DNA from: JBHIEE01 sp046760445
Lineage (GTDB): Bacteria > Acidobacteriota > Aminicenantia > JdFR-78
Direction of reading: 5' to 3'
DNA length: 17,415 bases
Assembly: GCA_046760445.1 (NCBI GenBank)
Contig: JBHIEE010000059.1
Span: 1-17,415, forward strand
Under the pieces are notes generated by a model. It was not told the origin of the DNA, searched no databases, and saw nothing but the letters and a program-made list of their open reading frames with translations. A program made the translations under genes and the position numbers. The stretch's first letter is position 1. Every line of letters starts with the position of its first letter. This document shows positions 7,914 through 15,269 of this stretch, one piece after another.

Positions 7914-9126
7914 ATTTTAAAGCAATAACAGGATCTACTTTTGAAGCTCGATGAGAAGGGAATATAGTTGAAATGAAACTAATTAATAAAGCGACAACAA
8001 TAATTAGTAAAAAATCTAAGGGCTTTATTTTGAAAGGAATATAAGTTAACTGATAAAGATCCATAGGAACCCGAATCAATTTGAAAGTATTTGCCAGCCA
8101 GCACCAGGTGAGCCCAAAAACAGTACCTAAAAATGTGCCAATCAGACCAATAATTGCTCCCTGAAGGAAAAATATTTTTCTAATATTTCTTGAAGTAGCT
8201 CCCATTGAAACTAAGATACCAATATCTCTTGTTTTTTCCATTACCATTAAAATTAAAGTAGCAATGATATTTAAAGCAGCCACTAAAACAATCAGAGTAA
8301 TAGTTAAAAACAAAACATTTTTCTCTAATTTCAAAGCAGAAAAAAGAGATTTATTCAATTCCATCCAAGTAATAACATAAACTGAAGGAGGAACAACTTC
8401 TTTTATCTGGTGAGCAACCTTTTCTGCTTTAAAAATATCTTCAATTTTAACTTGAAGATAATTCACCTTATTATCTAAATTAAAAAATCTCTGGGCTGAA
8501 TCCAGGGAAATCAAAGCAGTTGAAGAATCAAATTCATAGAGACCCGTGTTAAAAATCCCAGTAACTACGAATGTTTTCGTCTTAGGCAACACGCCAAAAG
8601 GAGAAAGTCGAGGGGTAGGGCTCATCACTGTAATAGTATCTCCCACACCAGCTCCTAAATTATAAGCAATCTCTCGTCCTAAAAGAACACCTTCTTTCTT
8701 GCCTTTTTGAGGCTCAATTCTTCCTTCTTCTAAATTTTGAAGCCAAGGGCAATTTCTCTTCTCTTCCTGAAAATCAACTCCTTTGAGAATAGCACCAGCA
8801 CTTTTATAAGGCCCTTTTATTAAAACAGTCTGATAGGCAATTGGTGTAACAGATTTTATTTCCTTAATCTGATTAATTTTTTTTATTAATTTCTGATAAT
8901 TTTCTACACCTTCTCCAGAAACATCACTCACCATAAGATGAGAGGTTGAACCCAAGATTTTATCTTGAATATCCTCTTGAAAACCAGTAATAAGAGCAAT
9001 GGCTATTATTAAAGCCATTACTCCAATTGTCATTCCCAAAATAGAAATGAAAGTGATAACCGAAATAAAAGCTTGTTTTCGTCTAGCAGTCAAATATCTC
9101 TTAGCTACAAAAAACTCAAAATTCAT
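7906..9126 (-). CDS. LolC/LolE-family lipoprotein-releasing permease (possibly LolF-like)
   Basis: A 406-residue membrane protein of the lipoprotein-releasing permease family, close to the usual ~400. There are four predicted membrane segments: about 21-48, then a ~220-residue periplasmic MacB-like domain, then 270-295, 320-345 and 370-390. MEKTRDIGILVSMGAT (296-311) is the characteristic coupling-helix region, and PSHRASKVDPVIALKYE is the standard C-terminus. It pairs with LolD to load outer-membrane lipoproteins onto the carrier LolA. Only one permease gene is present, so it may act as a homodimer, as LolF-type permeases do, or a partner may lie elsewhere; LolC versus LolE cannot be assigned. 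The gap to lysS is 22 bp and the ribosome-binding site is weak (GGAA). Confidence 0.92.
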   Translation of the reverse strand: MNFEFFVAKRYLTARRKQAFISVITFISILGMTIGVMALIIAIALITGFQEDIQDKILGSTSHLMVSDVSGEGVENYQKLIKKINQIKEIKSVTPIAYQTVLIKGPYKSAGAILKGVDFQEEKRNCPWLQNLEEGRIEPQKGKKEGVLLGREIAYNLGAGVGDTITVMSPTPRLSPFGVLPKTKTFVVTGIFNTGLYEFDSSTALISLDSAQRFFNLDNKVNYLQVKIEDIFKAEKVAHQIKEVVPPSVYVITWMELNKSLFSALKLEKNVLFLTITLIVLVAALNIIATLILMVMEKTRDIGILVSMGATSRNIRKIFFLQGAIIGLIGTFLGTVFGLTWCWLANTFKLIRVPMDLYQLTYIPFKIKPLDFLLIIVVALLISFISTIFPSHRASKVDPVIALKYE

Positions 9127-9148
9127 GATTTACATTCCAAAATTATCT

Positions 9149-10630
9149 TTAAATTTTAGGCTTTAATAATGGAAAAAGGATAACTTCTCTTATCGACTGC
9201 TTGTTAGCCAGAATCATAGCTAATCGATCAATTCCTATTCCTTCTCCAGCAGTTGGAGGAAGACCATACTGCAAAGTAGTAATATAATCATCGTCAATTA
9301 AATGGGCTTCTTCAACCCCTTCTTCTCTCTCAGTCACTTGCTGCTCAAACCTTTCGCGTTGTTCCTTTGGATCAGTTAACTCGCTAAAGGCATTAGCAAT
9401 TTCCATCCCTCCTATAATTAATTCGAATCTTTCAGCTTCCTCTGGATTATCAGGAGATGCTTTAGCCAAAGGTGAAACTTCTTTGAGATGATTAAGGATA
9501 AAAGTAGGCTGAATTAATTTCTGTCTTACTTGTTTATCAAAAAGGATATCCAGCGCCTTTCCATAAGAAAGAGTCTTCTTCTCGGGATCAAGGGCTTGAG
9601 CCATTCTAATAATCTCAGTTTTATTCTCAAATTTGGCTGGAGAAATGCCACTATGATAAATTAGGGCTTCTTTAAATTTAATCTTCTGATAAGGAGGTTT
9701 AAAAGAAATAATTTCTTCTTTAAATTTTACTTCTTGAGCACCAATTAATACTGTACATAAATGAGAAAGAAGTTCCTCGGTTAATTCAATTAAATCATGA
9801 TAATTGCTGTAAGCTTGATAGAATTCGAGCATGGTAAATTCAGGATTATGTTGAGAAGAAATTCCTTCATTCCTGAAATTTCTATTTATCTCATAAACCT
9901 TTTCATATCCGCCAACTATTAATCTCTTCAAATAAAGCTCTGGAGCAATCCTTAAATAGAGGTCAATTCCTAAAGCATTGTGGAATGTTTTAAACGGTCG
10001 GGCTAAAGCTCCCCCAGGAATAGGATGCATCATTGGAGTTTCTACTTCAAGAAATCCTCTTTCGTCAAAAAATCTTCTTATTTCTTTAATCATTGTGCTT
10101 CGCAATCTAAAAACCTTTCTCACTTCAGGATTAATTATTAAATCTAAATATCTCTGACGATATCTGATCTCAATATCTTGCAAACCATGCCATTTCTCAG
10201 GCAGTGGTCGAAACGATTTTGCCAAAAAAGTCAATGACTCAATAAAAATGGTCAACTCCTCGGTTTTGGTTCTAAACAGTATTCCTTCAATCCCAATAAA
10301 ATCACCAATATCTAACAAGTTAAAAATTTGGTACTCTTTTTCTCCCACTTTATCCTGCTTGATATAACCTTGAATTTTATTCAATCCATCTGAAATATGA
10401 AAAAAACTCGCTCGACCCATCTTCCGAAGAGATATTATCCTTCCTGGAACTGAAACTTTAAACTTCTCTTTATCTAAATCCTGCCGAGAATAAGAAGAAA
10501 ACTCCTCCACCACATCAGAAACGGAATGAGTTTTAGAATATTTATCCGGAAATGGAGAAACTCCAAGTTCAATAAGCTTTCTAAATTTTTCCTCTCGGGC
10601 TATTTCTTGATCAGTCTTTTCTTCCCCCAT
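9149..10630 (-). CDS. lysS: Lysyl-tRNA synthetase, class II
   Basis: A 493-residue class II lysyl-tRNA synthetase of normal length. It has an N-terminal OB-fold anticodon-binding domain (about 58-135) and a catalytic domain with motif 1 around FFDERGFLEVETPMMHP (187-203), motif 2 RNFRNEGISSQHNPEFTMLE (250-269) and motif 3 GIGIDRLAM (464-472). It attaches lysine to tRNA(Lys) in the cytoplasm. The ATG at 10630 is chosen because GGAGG lies five bases before it. An in-frame TTG 24 bases further upstream lacks such a site. With this start the gene overlaps nusB by 20 bp. lysS directly before the lol genes is a gene order I know from other diderms. Confidence 0.96.
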   Translation of the reverse strand: MGEEKTDQEIAREEKFRKLIELGVSPFPDKYSKTHSVSDVVEEFSSYSRQDLDKEKFKVSVPGRIISLRKMGRASFFHISDGLNKIQGYIKQDKVGEKEYQIFNLLDIGDFIGIEGILFRTKTEELTIFIESLTFLAKSFRPLPEKWHGLQDIEIRYRQRYLDLIINPEVRKVFRLRSTMIKEIRRFFDERGFLEVETPMMHPIPGGALARPFKTFHNALGIDLYLRIAPELYLKRLIVGGYEKVYEINRNFRNEGISSQHNPEFTMLEFYQAYSNYHDLIELTEELLSHLCTVLIGAQEVKFKEEIISFKPPYQKIKFKEALIYHSGISPAKFENKTEIIRMAQALDPEKKTLSYGKALDILFDKQVRQKLIQPTFILNHLKEVSPLAKASPDNPEEAERFELIIGGMEIANAFSELTDPKEQRERFEQQVTEREEGVEEAHLIDDDYITTLQYGLPPTAGEGIGIDRLAMILANKQSIREVILFPLLKPKI

Positions 10631-11051
10631 CTTCCCTCCATTTTTCTTCTTCAATTTTTTTCTTTATTCCATCTAATATCCCGTTAACAAACTGACCCGC
10701 TTCTTCAGTGCTATATTTCTTGGCTATCTCGATTGCTTCATTAATAATTACAGGAGGAGGAACATCACGTTCAAATAAAAACTCAAAGACGGCTATTCTC
10801 AAAATATTGCGATCAACTACTGCCATTCGAGGTAAACGCCAATGCTCTGAAGAAGATTTAATGAGCTTATCTATTTTTTCTCGAGAAGAAATAACTCCTT
10901 TGACTAACCAATTAGCATAGTTTTTAACTTTTTCAGAGGACTTTCTATTTTTCCAATATTGATTAATTATCTTCTCAAGATCATTGTTTACAAATTCGAG
11001 TTGAAAAAGAATCTGCAAAGCACTTTCTCTTGATTTTCTTCTCTCGCCCAT
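10611..11051 (-). CDS. nusB: NusB transcription antitermination factor
   Basis: A 146-residue all-helical NusB protein of typical length. The N-terminus RRKSRESALQILFQLEF (4-20) is the family signature with the basic RNA-binding face. RMAVVDRNILRIAVFE (75-90) and the C-terminal INEAIEIAKKYSTEEAGQFV (103-122) are also characteristic. NusB binds boxA RNA with NusE (S10) and supports antitermination of rRNA operons. It is the first gene of the minus-strand block. A GGAG lies 14 bases before the ATG, longer than usual, and sits inside repeat copy B, so the repeat provides the leader and ribosome-binding region. nusB commonly follows ribH; here 323 bp of repeat-containing sequence separate them. 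Confidence 0.94.
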   Translation of the reverse strand: MGERRKSRESALQILFQLEFVNNDLEKIINQYWKNRKSSEKVKNYANWLVKGVISSREKIDKLIKSSSEHWRLPRMAVVDRNILRIAVFEFLFERDVPPPVIINEAIEIAKKYSTEEAGQFVNGILDGIKKKIEEEKWREDGGRKD

Positions 11052-11062
11052 AATAAATTTTT

Positions 11063-11222
11063 TAGCTCCTATCCAAATTGTGTGGGCAATGTATTATCTT
11101 GATGGCAATAATTAAATTCCAATTTCTCATAGTCCCAAGTACTCGGGATCCAAAGTTCAAAATCCAGATACCAAATGAATGATATTGAGATTTATTGAAA
11201 CTCATTGAGATTCTTTGAGATT
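11063..11222 (-). repeat. Dispersed repeat, copy B (inverted relative to copy A at 1-156)
   Basis: Read on the minus strand it has the same order as copy A: 10-bp periodic array (11222 down to 11183), shared core, near-palindrome (11133-11148, one base off perfect), then a diverged tail ending tggataggagcta at 11063. The tail carries GGAG, which serves as the ribosome-binding region of nusB. Together A and B form long inverted repeats around the 10.9-kb eleven-gene block. Confidence 0.9.
11093..11122 (-). promoter_or_regulatory. Candidate sigma-70-type promoter for the nusB operon
   Basis: On the minus strand TTGGAA (11122-11117) and GATAAT (11098-11093) are separated by 18 bp. The -10 box ends about 42 bases before the nusB ATG. 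It lies in the part of repeat copy B that diverges from copy A; copy A has no equivalent GATAAT. In an AT-rich genome such matches arise by chance, so this is only a candidate. Confidence 0.35.
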
Positions 11223-11250
11223 TGTTAAGATGCTTAATCTTACTCCTTCC

Positions 11251-11282
11251 TAGTCTCTCAATCTCCTAGTCTCATAGTCTCA
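11251..11282. repeat. 8-bp tandem array, four units
   Basis: Four consecutive octamers, tagtctct, caatctcc, tagtctca and tagtctca, lie next to repeat copy B. The word ctcatagtc also occurs inside copy B (11127-11135), so the array may have grown from repeat sequence. Confidence 0.6.
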
Positions 11283-11374
11283 GATTTTTGATTTGTCATT
11301 TGAACTTTTCATTTTTCTATTATATCATTCCTTTATCCATACAAATGGGAGAAGAGCCAGTTTTTTAGATGGGG

Positions 11375-11851
11375 TCACGCTTTTAATCCAGAGTCCTTAA
11401 TTAGATTAACCATTTCTACCACAGATAATGCTGCATCCCAACCTTTATTTCCACTTTTAGTTCCTGCTCTCTCAATTCCTTGTTCAATCGTATCCACAGT
11501 CAGAATGCCAAATGAAACAGGTACTCCACTTTCAATTGAAATTTGAGCCAAGCTCTTAGTCACTTCAGCACTGAGAAAATCAAAATGAGGAGTATCACCT
11601 CTAATTAAGGTACCAAGACAAATAACGCCATCATATTTTTTTAACTTTACTAATTGGTGAGCCACTAAAGGAATCTCGAAAGAACCGGGAACCTTATAAA
11701 TTGATATATCTTTTTCAACTGCTCCTAATTTGGTTAATGCTTCAAGTGCTCCTTCTAATAACTTGTCAGTGATAAACTGATTAAATCTACTGAAAACAAT
11801 ACCCAGCTTTAATCCTTTGGCATCTAATTTCCCTTGATATATTTTTCTCAT
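11375..11851 (-). CDS. ribH: 6,7-dimethyl-8-ribityllumazine synthase (RibH)
   Basis: A 158-residue lumazine synthase, normal for the family. It condenses 5-amino-6-ribitylamino-uracil with 3,4-dihydroxy-2-butanone-4-phosphate, the step before riboflavin synthase, and usually forms pentamers or 60-subunit capsids in the cytoplasm. Motifs are SRFN (21-24), PGSFEIP (55-61), the catalytic GTLIRGDTPHFDF (80-92, with H89) and SFGILTVDTIEQGIERAGTK (113-132, with R128). AAAGGAG lies six bases before the ATG. No other riboflavin gene is near and no RFN (FMN) riboswitch structure is evident in the 60-bp leader. It probably shares a transcript with the enoyl-CoA hydratase gene upstream. Confidence 0.96.
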   Translation of the reverse strand: MRKIYQGKLDAKGLKLGIVFSRFNQFITDKLLEGALEALTKLGAVEKDISIYKVPGSFEIPLVAHQLVKLKKYDGVICLGTLIRGDTPHFDFLSAEVTKSLAQISIESGVPVSFGILTVDTIEQGIERAGTKSGNKGWDAALSVVEMVNLIKDSGLKA

Positions 11852-11883
11852 TTTAACTCCTTTAAATTTCGTGAATAGTAAAT

Positions 11884-11908
11884 CGTAAACTGTTGACTAC
11901 AGTTCACG
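11884..11908 (-). other. Intergenic hairpin between the hydratase gene and ribH
   Basis: Arms cgtaaactgt (11884-11893) and acagttcacg (11899-11908) enclose a 5-base loop. In the minus-strand RNA all ten positions can pair if one G-U pair is allowed. An alternative stem pairs cgtgaa (11870-11875) with ttcacg (11903-11908). It starts 4 bases after the hydratase stop and ends about 30 bases before the ribH ATG. No U-run follows, so it is not a classic terminator; it could be an RNA processing or stability element, or a repeat remnant. Confidence 0.55.
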
Positions 11909-11911
11909 AGT

Positions 11912-12694
11912 TTATTTTCCTTTAAACTGGGGCTTCCTCCTCTCCAGAAAAGCTCTTGTTCCTTCCTTACTGTCTTCTGTGCCGCAGGTCAAACCGAAAA
12001 GCTCTGCTTCTAAAACAAGGCCGTCCTTTAATGACATTTCTAAACCATTATTAATTGCTTCTACGGCATACCGAAGAGCAATAGGACTATTATTCATAAT
12101 TTTCTTAGCTAAATCCTGAGCAACTGCATATAATTCACTCATTGGAACCACTTTATTTATCAGCCCTATCTGGAGAGCCTGGTGAGCATCTATCATTTCT
12201 CCACTCAAGATAATTTCCAAGGCCTTTCCTTTTCCAACTAATCGAGCTAACCTCTGGGTTCCGCCATACCCAGGAATAAGACCTAATTTAACTTCTGGTT
12301 GGCCCATCATCGCCTTATCTGAGGCTAATCTCATATGGCAAGCTAAAGCTAACTCAACTCCTCCTCCTAAAGCGTAACCATTTATTGCAGCAATAACTGG
12401 CTTTCCCATGGATTCTATCATATTGAAAACCCTCTGGCCTCGCAAGGAATGTTCTTTCGCCTCCTTAATATTTAATTCTGCCAACTCGGCAATATCAGCA
12501 CCAGCAACAAAAGCCTTCTCTCCAGCACCAGTGATTATTACTACCTTTACTTCCTGGTCATTTTTAATGTTTAAAAACACCTGGTCTAATTCATTAATTG
12601 TTTCTACATTTAAAGCATTTAATTTATCAGGCCGATTAATGGTCACCCAGCCAATGCCCTGTTCCTTTTTAAACATTAAATTTTTAAATTCCAC
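11912..12694 (-). CDS. Enoyl-CoA hydratase (crotonase family)
   Basis: A 260-residue crotonase-fold protein of standard length. It probably hydrates a short-chain trans-2-enoyl-CoA to the 3-hydroxyacyl-CoA (crotonase-type). Oxyanion-hole segments are AFVAGADIAEL (61-71) and GYALGGGVELALA (106-118). Both hydratase glutamates are present: E114 in GGGVEL and E134 in GQPEVKLGLIPGYGGTQRL. A GTG start is chosen because AGGAGG lies four bases before it; a TTG seven codons earlier would place that site inside the gene. No acyl-CoA dehydrogenase or thiolase is nearby, so whether it works in butyrate-type metabolism, beta-oxidation or amino acid breakdown is open. It is divergent from the Lon-like gene. 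Confidence 0.92.
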   Translation of the reverse strand: MEFKNLMFKKEQGIGWVTINRPDKLNALNVETINELDQVFLNIKNDQEVKVVIITGAGEKAFVAGADIAELAELNIKEAKEHSLRGQRVFNMIESMGKPVIAAINGYALGGGVELALACHMRLASDKAMMGQPEVKLGLIPGYGGTQRLARLVGKGKALEIILSGEMIDAHQALQIGLINKVVPMSELYAVAQDLAKKIMNNSPIALRYAVEAINNGLEMSLKDGLVLEAELFGLTCGTEDSKEGTRAFLERRKPQFKGK

Positions 12695-12732
12695 GCTTCC
12701 TCCTGATAATATCAATAATTATGAGCAATTTA

Positions 12733-12761
12733 TGTATATCAAATTTATTTGAATTTTGCAA
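12733..12761 (-). promoter_or_regulatory. Candidate promoter for the hydratase-ribH unit with an operator-like dyad in its spacer
   Basis: On the minus strand TTGCAA (12761-12756) and TATACA (12738-12733) are 17 bp apart. A perfect dyad, TCAAAT and ATTTGA around two bases (12739-12752), fills most of the spacer, where a repressor could block polymerase. The region is AT-rich, so chance is a real alternative. Confidence 0.35.
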
Positions 12762-12813
12762 CCACTTGCCTTACTAAGCAATATATGTTAAAAATTTTAA
12801 AGAAGGAGTTAAA

Positions 12814-15234
12814 ATGTTAAAAATTAATCAATTCAAGGAAGTTCCAGTGGAAAAGCTACGTTGGCAGTGCGACCCAGATACTCTCGGTTTTAAATCAACT
12901 GATCAAATCAAAGCTTTCACGGGAATAATTGGACAGAATAGGGCTCTGAAATCAATTAAACTCGGGCTTGAAATAAAAAGTATTGGTTACAATCTCTTCA
13001 TTACGGGAATGGTTGGCACAGGAAGAACAACTACTATTAAACAGTTACTCGAGGCATTAGAGAAAGGAGAAAAAAGTCCTGATGACATTCTTTATGTCAA
13101 TAATTTCAGATCACCAGATAATCCGAAAATGATAAATCTTCCTGCTGGGAAAGGAAGATTATTCAAAGAGGATATGGAAAGATTGATTGAAACTCTCCGG
13201 GAACGAATTCCAGAAGTATTAAAGAGTAAATATTATCTTGACAAAAAGGATAATATAATAAAGTCCCAGCAGGAAAGGCAAAAAAAGATTTTAAAAGACT
13301 TCGAAAAAAGTGTTGCCAAAGAAGGCTTTACTGTAATTCAGATTCAAATGGGACCTTTCATTAAACCTGATTTAATACCAGTTATCGAGGAAAAACCAAC
13401 CCCTTTTGATAAAGTGGAATCTTTAGTTAAAGAAGGAAAAATCTCTCAGAAAACTTTTAATAAGTTAAAAGAAAAGTATGAATTATTAACTGAGAAGTTA
13501 GAAGAAGTTCTTCTACAGATAAAAGATATAGATGAAGAAACCAAACAATTATTAAGAGCCTGGGATGTTCACTCAATCAAGGATGTAGTTAAAGTAGAAA
13601 TTAACAGAATTAGAAATAAATATCCCTCCCAAAAAATAAAAGAATATTTAGAAGAGGTAGAACAAAACTTAGTTAAAGATATTGAGCTTTTCCAACCCAG
13701 CTCTCCCGAAAAAAAATCATTCGAGAAAGAAGACCCCTTTTTAAATTATCGAGTTAATGTCATTGTCGATAACTCAGAAACAAAAGGAGCACCAGTTATA
13801 ATTGAAACTAACCCAACTTACACCAATCTTTTCGGAACAATTGAAATGATTACTGCTCGACCCGGACAATGGAAAACTGACTTTACCAAGATTAAGGCTG
13901 GTTCTTTTCTCCGTGCCAATGGCGGCTACTTAGTGCTCAATGCCATTGATGCCCTGATTGAACCTGGGGTGTGGATTACTTTAAAAAGAACTCTGCGAAA
14001 TCAGATTGTGGAAATTCAAAGCTACAATCCCTATGCCCTGCTGACCACCAGTGCCCTTAAGCCTGAACCAATCCAATCTAAGGTGAAAGTGGTTATGATT
14101 GGAGACGAGTATATTTACCAGATTCTTTACTATGCTGATGAAGACTTCAAAAAAGTATTTAAAGTTAAAGCTGAATTTGATTCAGTGATGCCGAGGAAAA
14201 AAGACAAAATTTTAGAATATGCTTCCTTTATCAAAAAAATATGTGACGCAGAGAATCTTCTTCCTTTTGACAAAACCGGGGTGGCTGCTTTAGTCGAGTA
14301 TGGGATTAGATTAGCTGGTCGGCAAAATAAACTCTCCACCAGATTTCATATAATTGCTGATGTAATAAGAGAAGCCAGTCACTGGGCAGGAAAAGAGAAA
14401 AAACAAAAAGTAAGTGAGCGCCACGTGGAAAAAGCAGTTAAAGAAAGATTTGAACGAATAAGCTTGATTGAGGACAAAATTCAGGAATTAATCGAAGAAG
14501 GAACGATTATGATTGATACTAAAGGCAAAGTTGTTGGCCAGGTTAATGGACTTTCCATTTATAAGTTAGGCGAATTCAGTTTTGGAAAACCAACTAGAAT
14601 TACAGCCAAGACTTCAATGGGAAGCTCAGGGGTAATAAATATTGAACGAGAAGCAGAATTAAGTGGTCGCACTCATAATAAAGGGGTGTTAATCTTAAGC
14701 GGGTATTTAAGAGGAAAATATGCTCAGGACAAACCATTAATTATGACGGCCAGCCTTTGTTTTGAACAATCCTACACTGGAGTCGACGGTGACAGCGCCT
14801 CTTCAACTGAAGTTTATGCTATCCTTTCAAGCTTATCGGGTCTTCCCTTAAGACAGGATATTGCAGTTACTGGTTCACTGAACCAGAAAGGAGAAATTCA
14901 ACCAATTGGTGGAGTAAATGAAAAAATAGAAGGTTTCTTTGATGTGTGTAAAGCAAAAGGTTTGACTGGAACCCAGGGAGTAATCATTCCTGCGCAAAAT
15001 GTTGAAGATTTAATGCTTAGAGAAGATGTAATTGAAACAATCAAAGAAGGAAAATTCCATATTTACGCCATCAAAACAATTGATGAGGGAATTGAAATTT
15101 TAACAGGAGTAAAAGCAGGTCAGAGAAAAAAAGACGGCGCGTTTGAAGAAGGAACAGTTAATTATCTAGTTGATAAACCCTTAAGAGAATATGCTGAACG
15201 GTGGAAAGAATTTGCTCTAAGGGAAAAGATATAA
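12814..15234 (+). CDS. LonB-type AAA protease (Lon_2 / AAA_32 family)
   Basis: An 806-residue protein with an N-terminal AAA module and a C-terminal Lon peptidase domain, the layout of the bacterial LonB-like family (COG1067), not of classical LonA, whose N-terminal substrate domain is absent. The Walker A-like loop is TGMVGTGRTT (64-73), with arginine R71 where lysine is usual. A long charged coiled-coil insert spans about 140-300. GGYLVLNAIDAL (370-381) occupies the Walker B region, and GRQNKLSTRF (502-511) is a likely sensor-2 segment. The peptidase domain (about 570-765) has the Ser-Lys dyad: S661 in GDSAS and K704 in GGVNEKIEG. AAGGAG stands seven bases before the ATG. It is a soluble protease by sequence, with no membrane segments; targets are unknown. 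No clear promoter was found. Confidence 0.92.
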   Translation: MLKINQFKEVPVEKLRWQCDPDTLGFKSTDQIKAFTGIIGQNRALKSIKLGLEIKSIGYNLFITGMVGTGRTTTIKQLLEALEKGEKSPDDILYVNNFRSPDNPKMINLPAGKGRLFKEDMERLIETLRERIPEVLKSKYYLDKKDNIIKSQQERQKKILKDFEKSVAKEGFTVIQIQMGPFIKPDLIPVIEEKPTPFDKVESLVKEGKISQKTFNKLKEKYELLTEKLEEVLLQIKDIDEETKQLLRAWDVHSIKDVVKVEINRIRNKYPSQKIKEYLEEVEQNLVKDIELFQPSSPEKKSFEKEDPFLNYRVNVIVDNSETKGAPVIIETNPTYTNLFGTIEMITARPGQWKTDFTKIKAGSFLRANGGYLVLNAIDALIEPGVWITLKRTLRNQIVEIQSYNPYALLTTSALKPEPIQSKVKVVMIGDEYIYQILYYADEDFKKVFKVKAEFDSVMPRKKDKILEYASFIKKICDAENLLPFDKTGVAALVEYGIRLAGRQNKLSTRFHIIADVIREASHWAGKEKKQKVSERHVEKAVKERFERISLIEDKIQELIEEGTIMIDTKGKVVGQVNGLSIYKLGEFSFGKPTRITAKTSMGSSGVINIEREAELSGRTHNKGVLILSGYLRGKYAQDKPLIMTASLCFEQSYTGVDGDSASSTEVYAILSSLSGLPLRQDIAVTGSLNQKGEIQPIGGVNEKIEGFFDVCKAKGLTGTQGVIIPAQNVEDLMLREDVIETIKEGKFHIYAIKTIDEGIEILTGVKAGQRKKDGAFEEGTVNYLVDKPLREYAERWKEFALREKI

Positions 15235-15269
15235 CAAATTTTAATTTTTTAAACCTTTAACTTTCCTTT

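Larger units (their letters stand above)
11052..11374. other. 323-bp gene-free spacer between ribH and nusB
   Basis: No coding potential is visible on either strand. From left to right it contains the short nusB leader, repeat copy B (11063-11222) with a candidate promoter inside, an 8-bp tandem array (11251-11282), and an AT-rich stretch with words such as gatttgtcatttgaactttt that resemble the repeat core. No convincing intrinsic terminator follows the ribH stop on the minus strand. Confidence 0.8.

Noticed and set aside
10631..10654. TTG start giving lysS eight extra residues
   Set aside because: The GGAGG that would drive translation sits inside this extension, five bases before the ATG at 10630.
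11063..11222. Insertion sequence
   Set aside because: No transposase frame is present in or near either repeat copy, and no target-site duplication could be defined.
11852..11911. FMN riboswitch before ribH
   Set aside because: The spacer is 60 bp, too short for an RFN element, and lacks its conserved words; only a simple hairpin is visible.
12772..12777. -10 box for the Lon-like gene (TACTAA, with TTGAAT 17 bp upstream)
   Set aside because: Only about three of six -10 positions match; no better plus-strand candidate was found, so none is annotated.
15235..15269. Shared terminator between the convergent protease and methyltransferase/reductase genes
   Set aside because: The 35-bp gap is AT-rich with only a weak ctttaa/ttaaag pairing and no stable GC stem.
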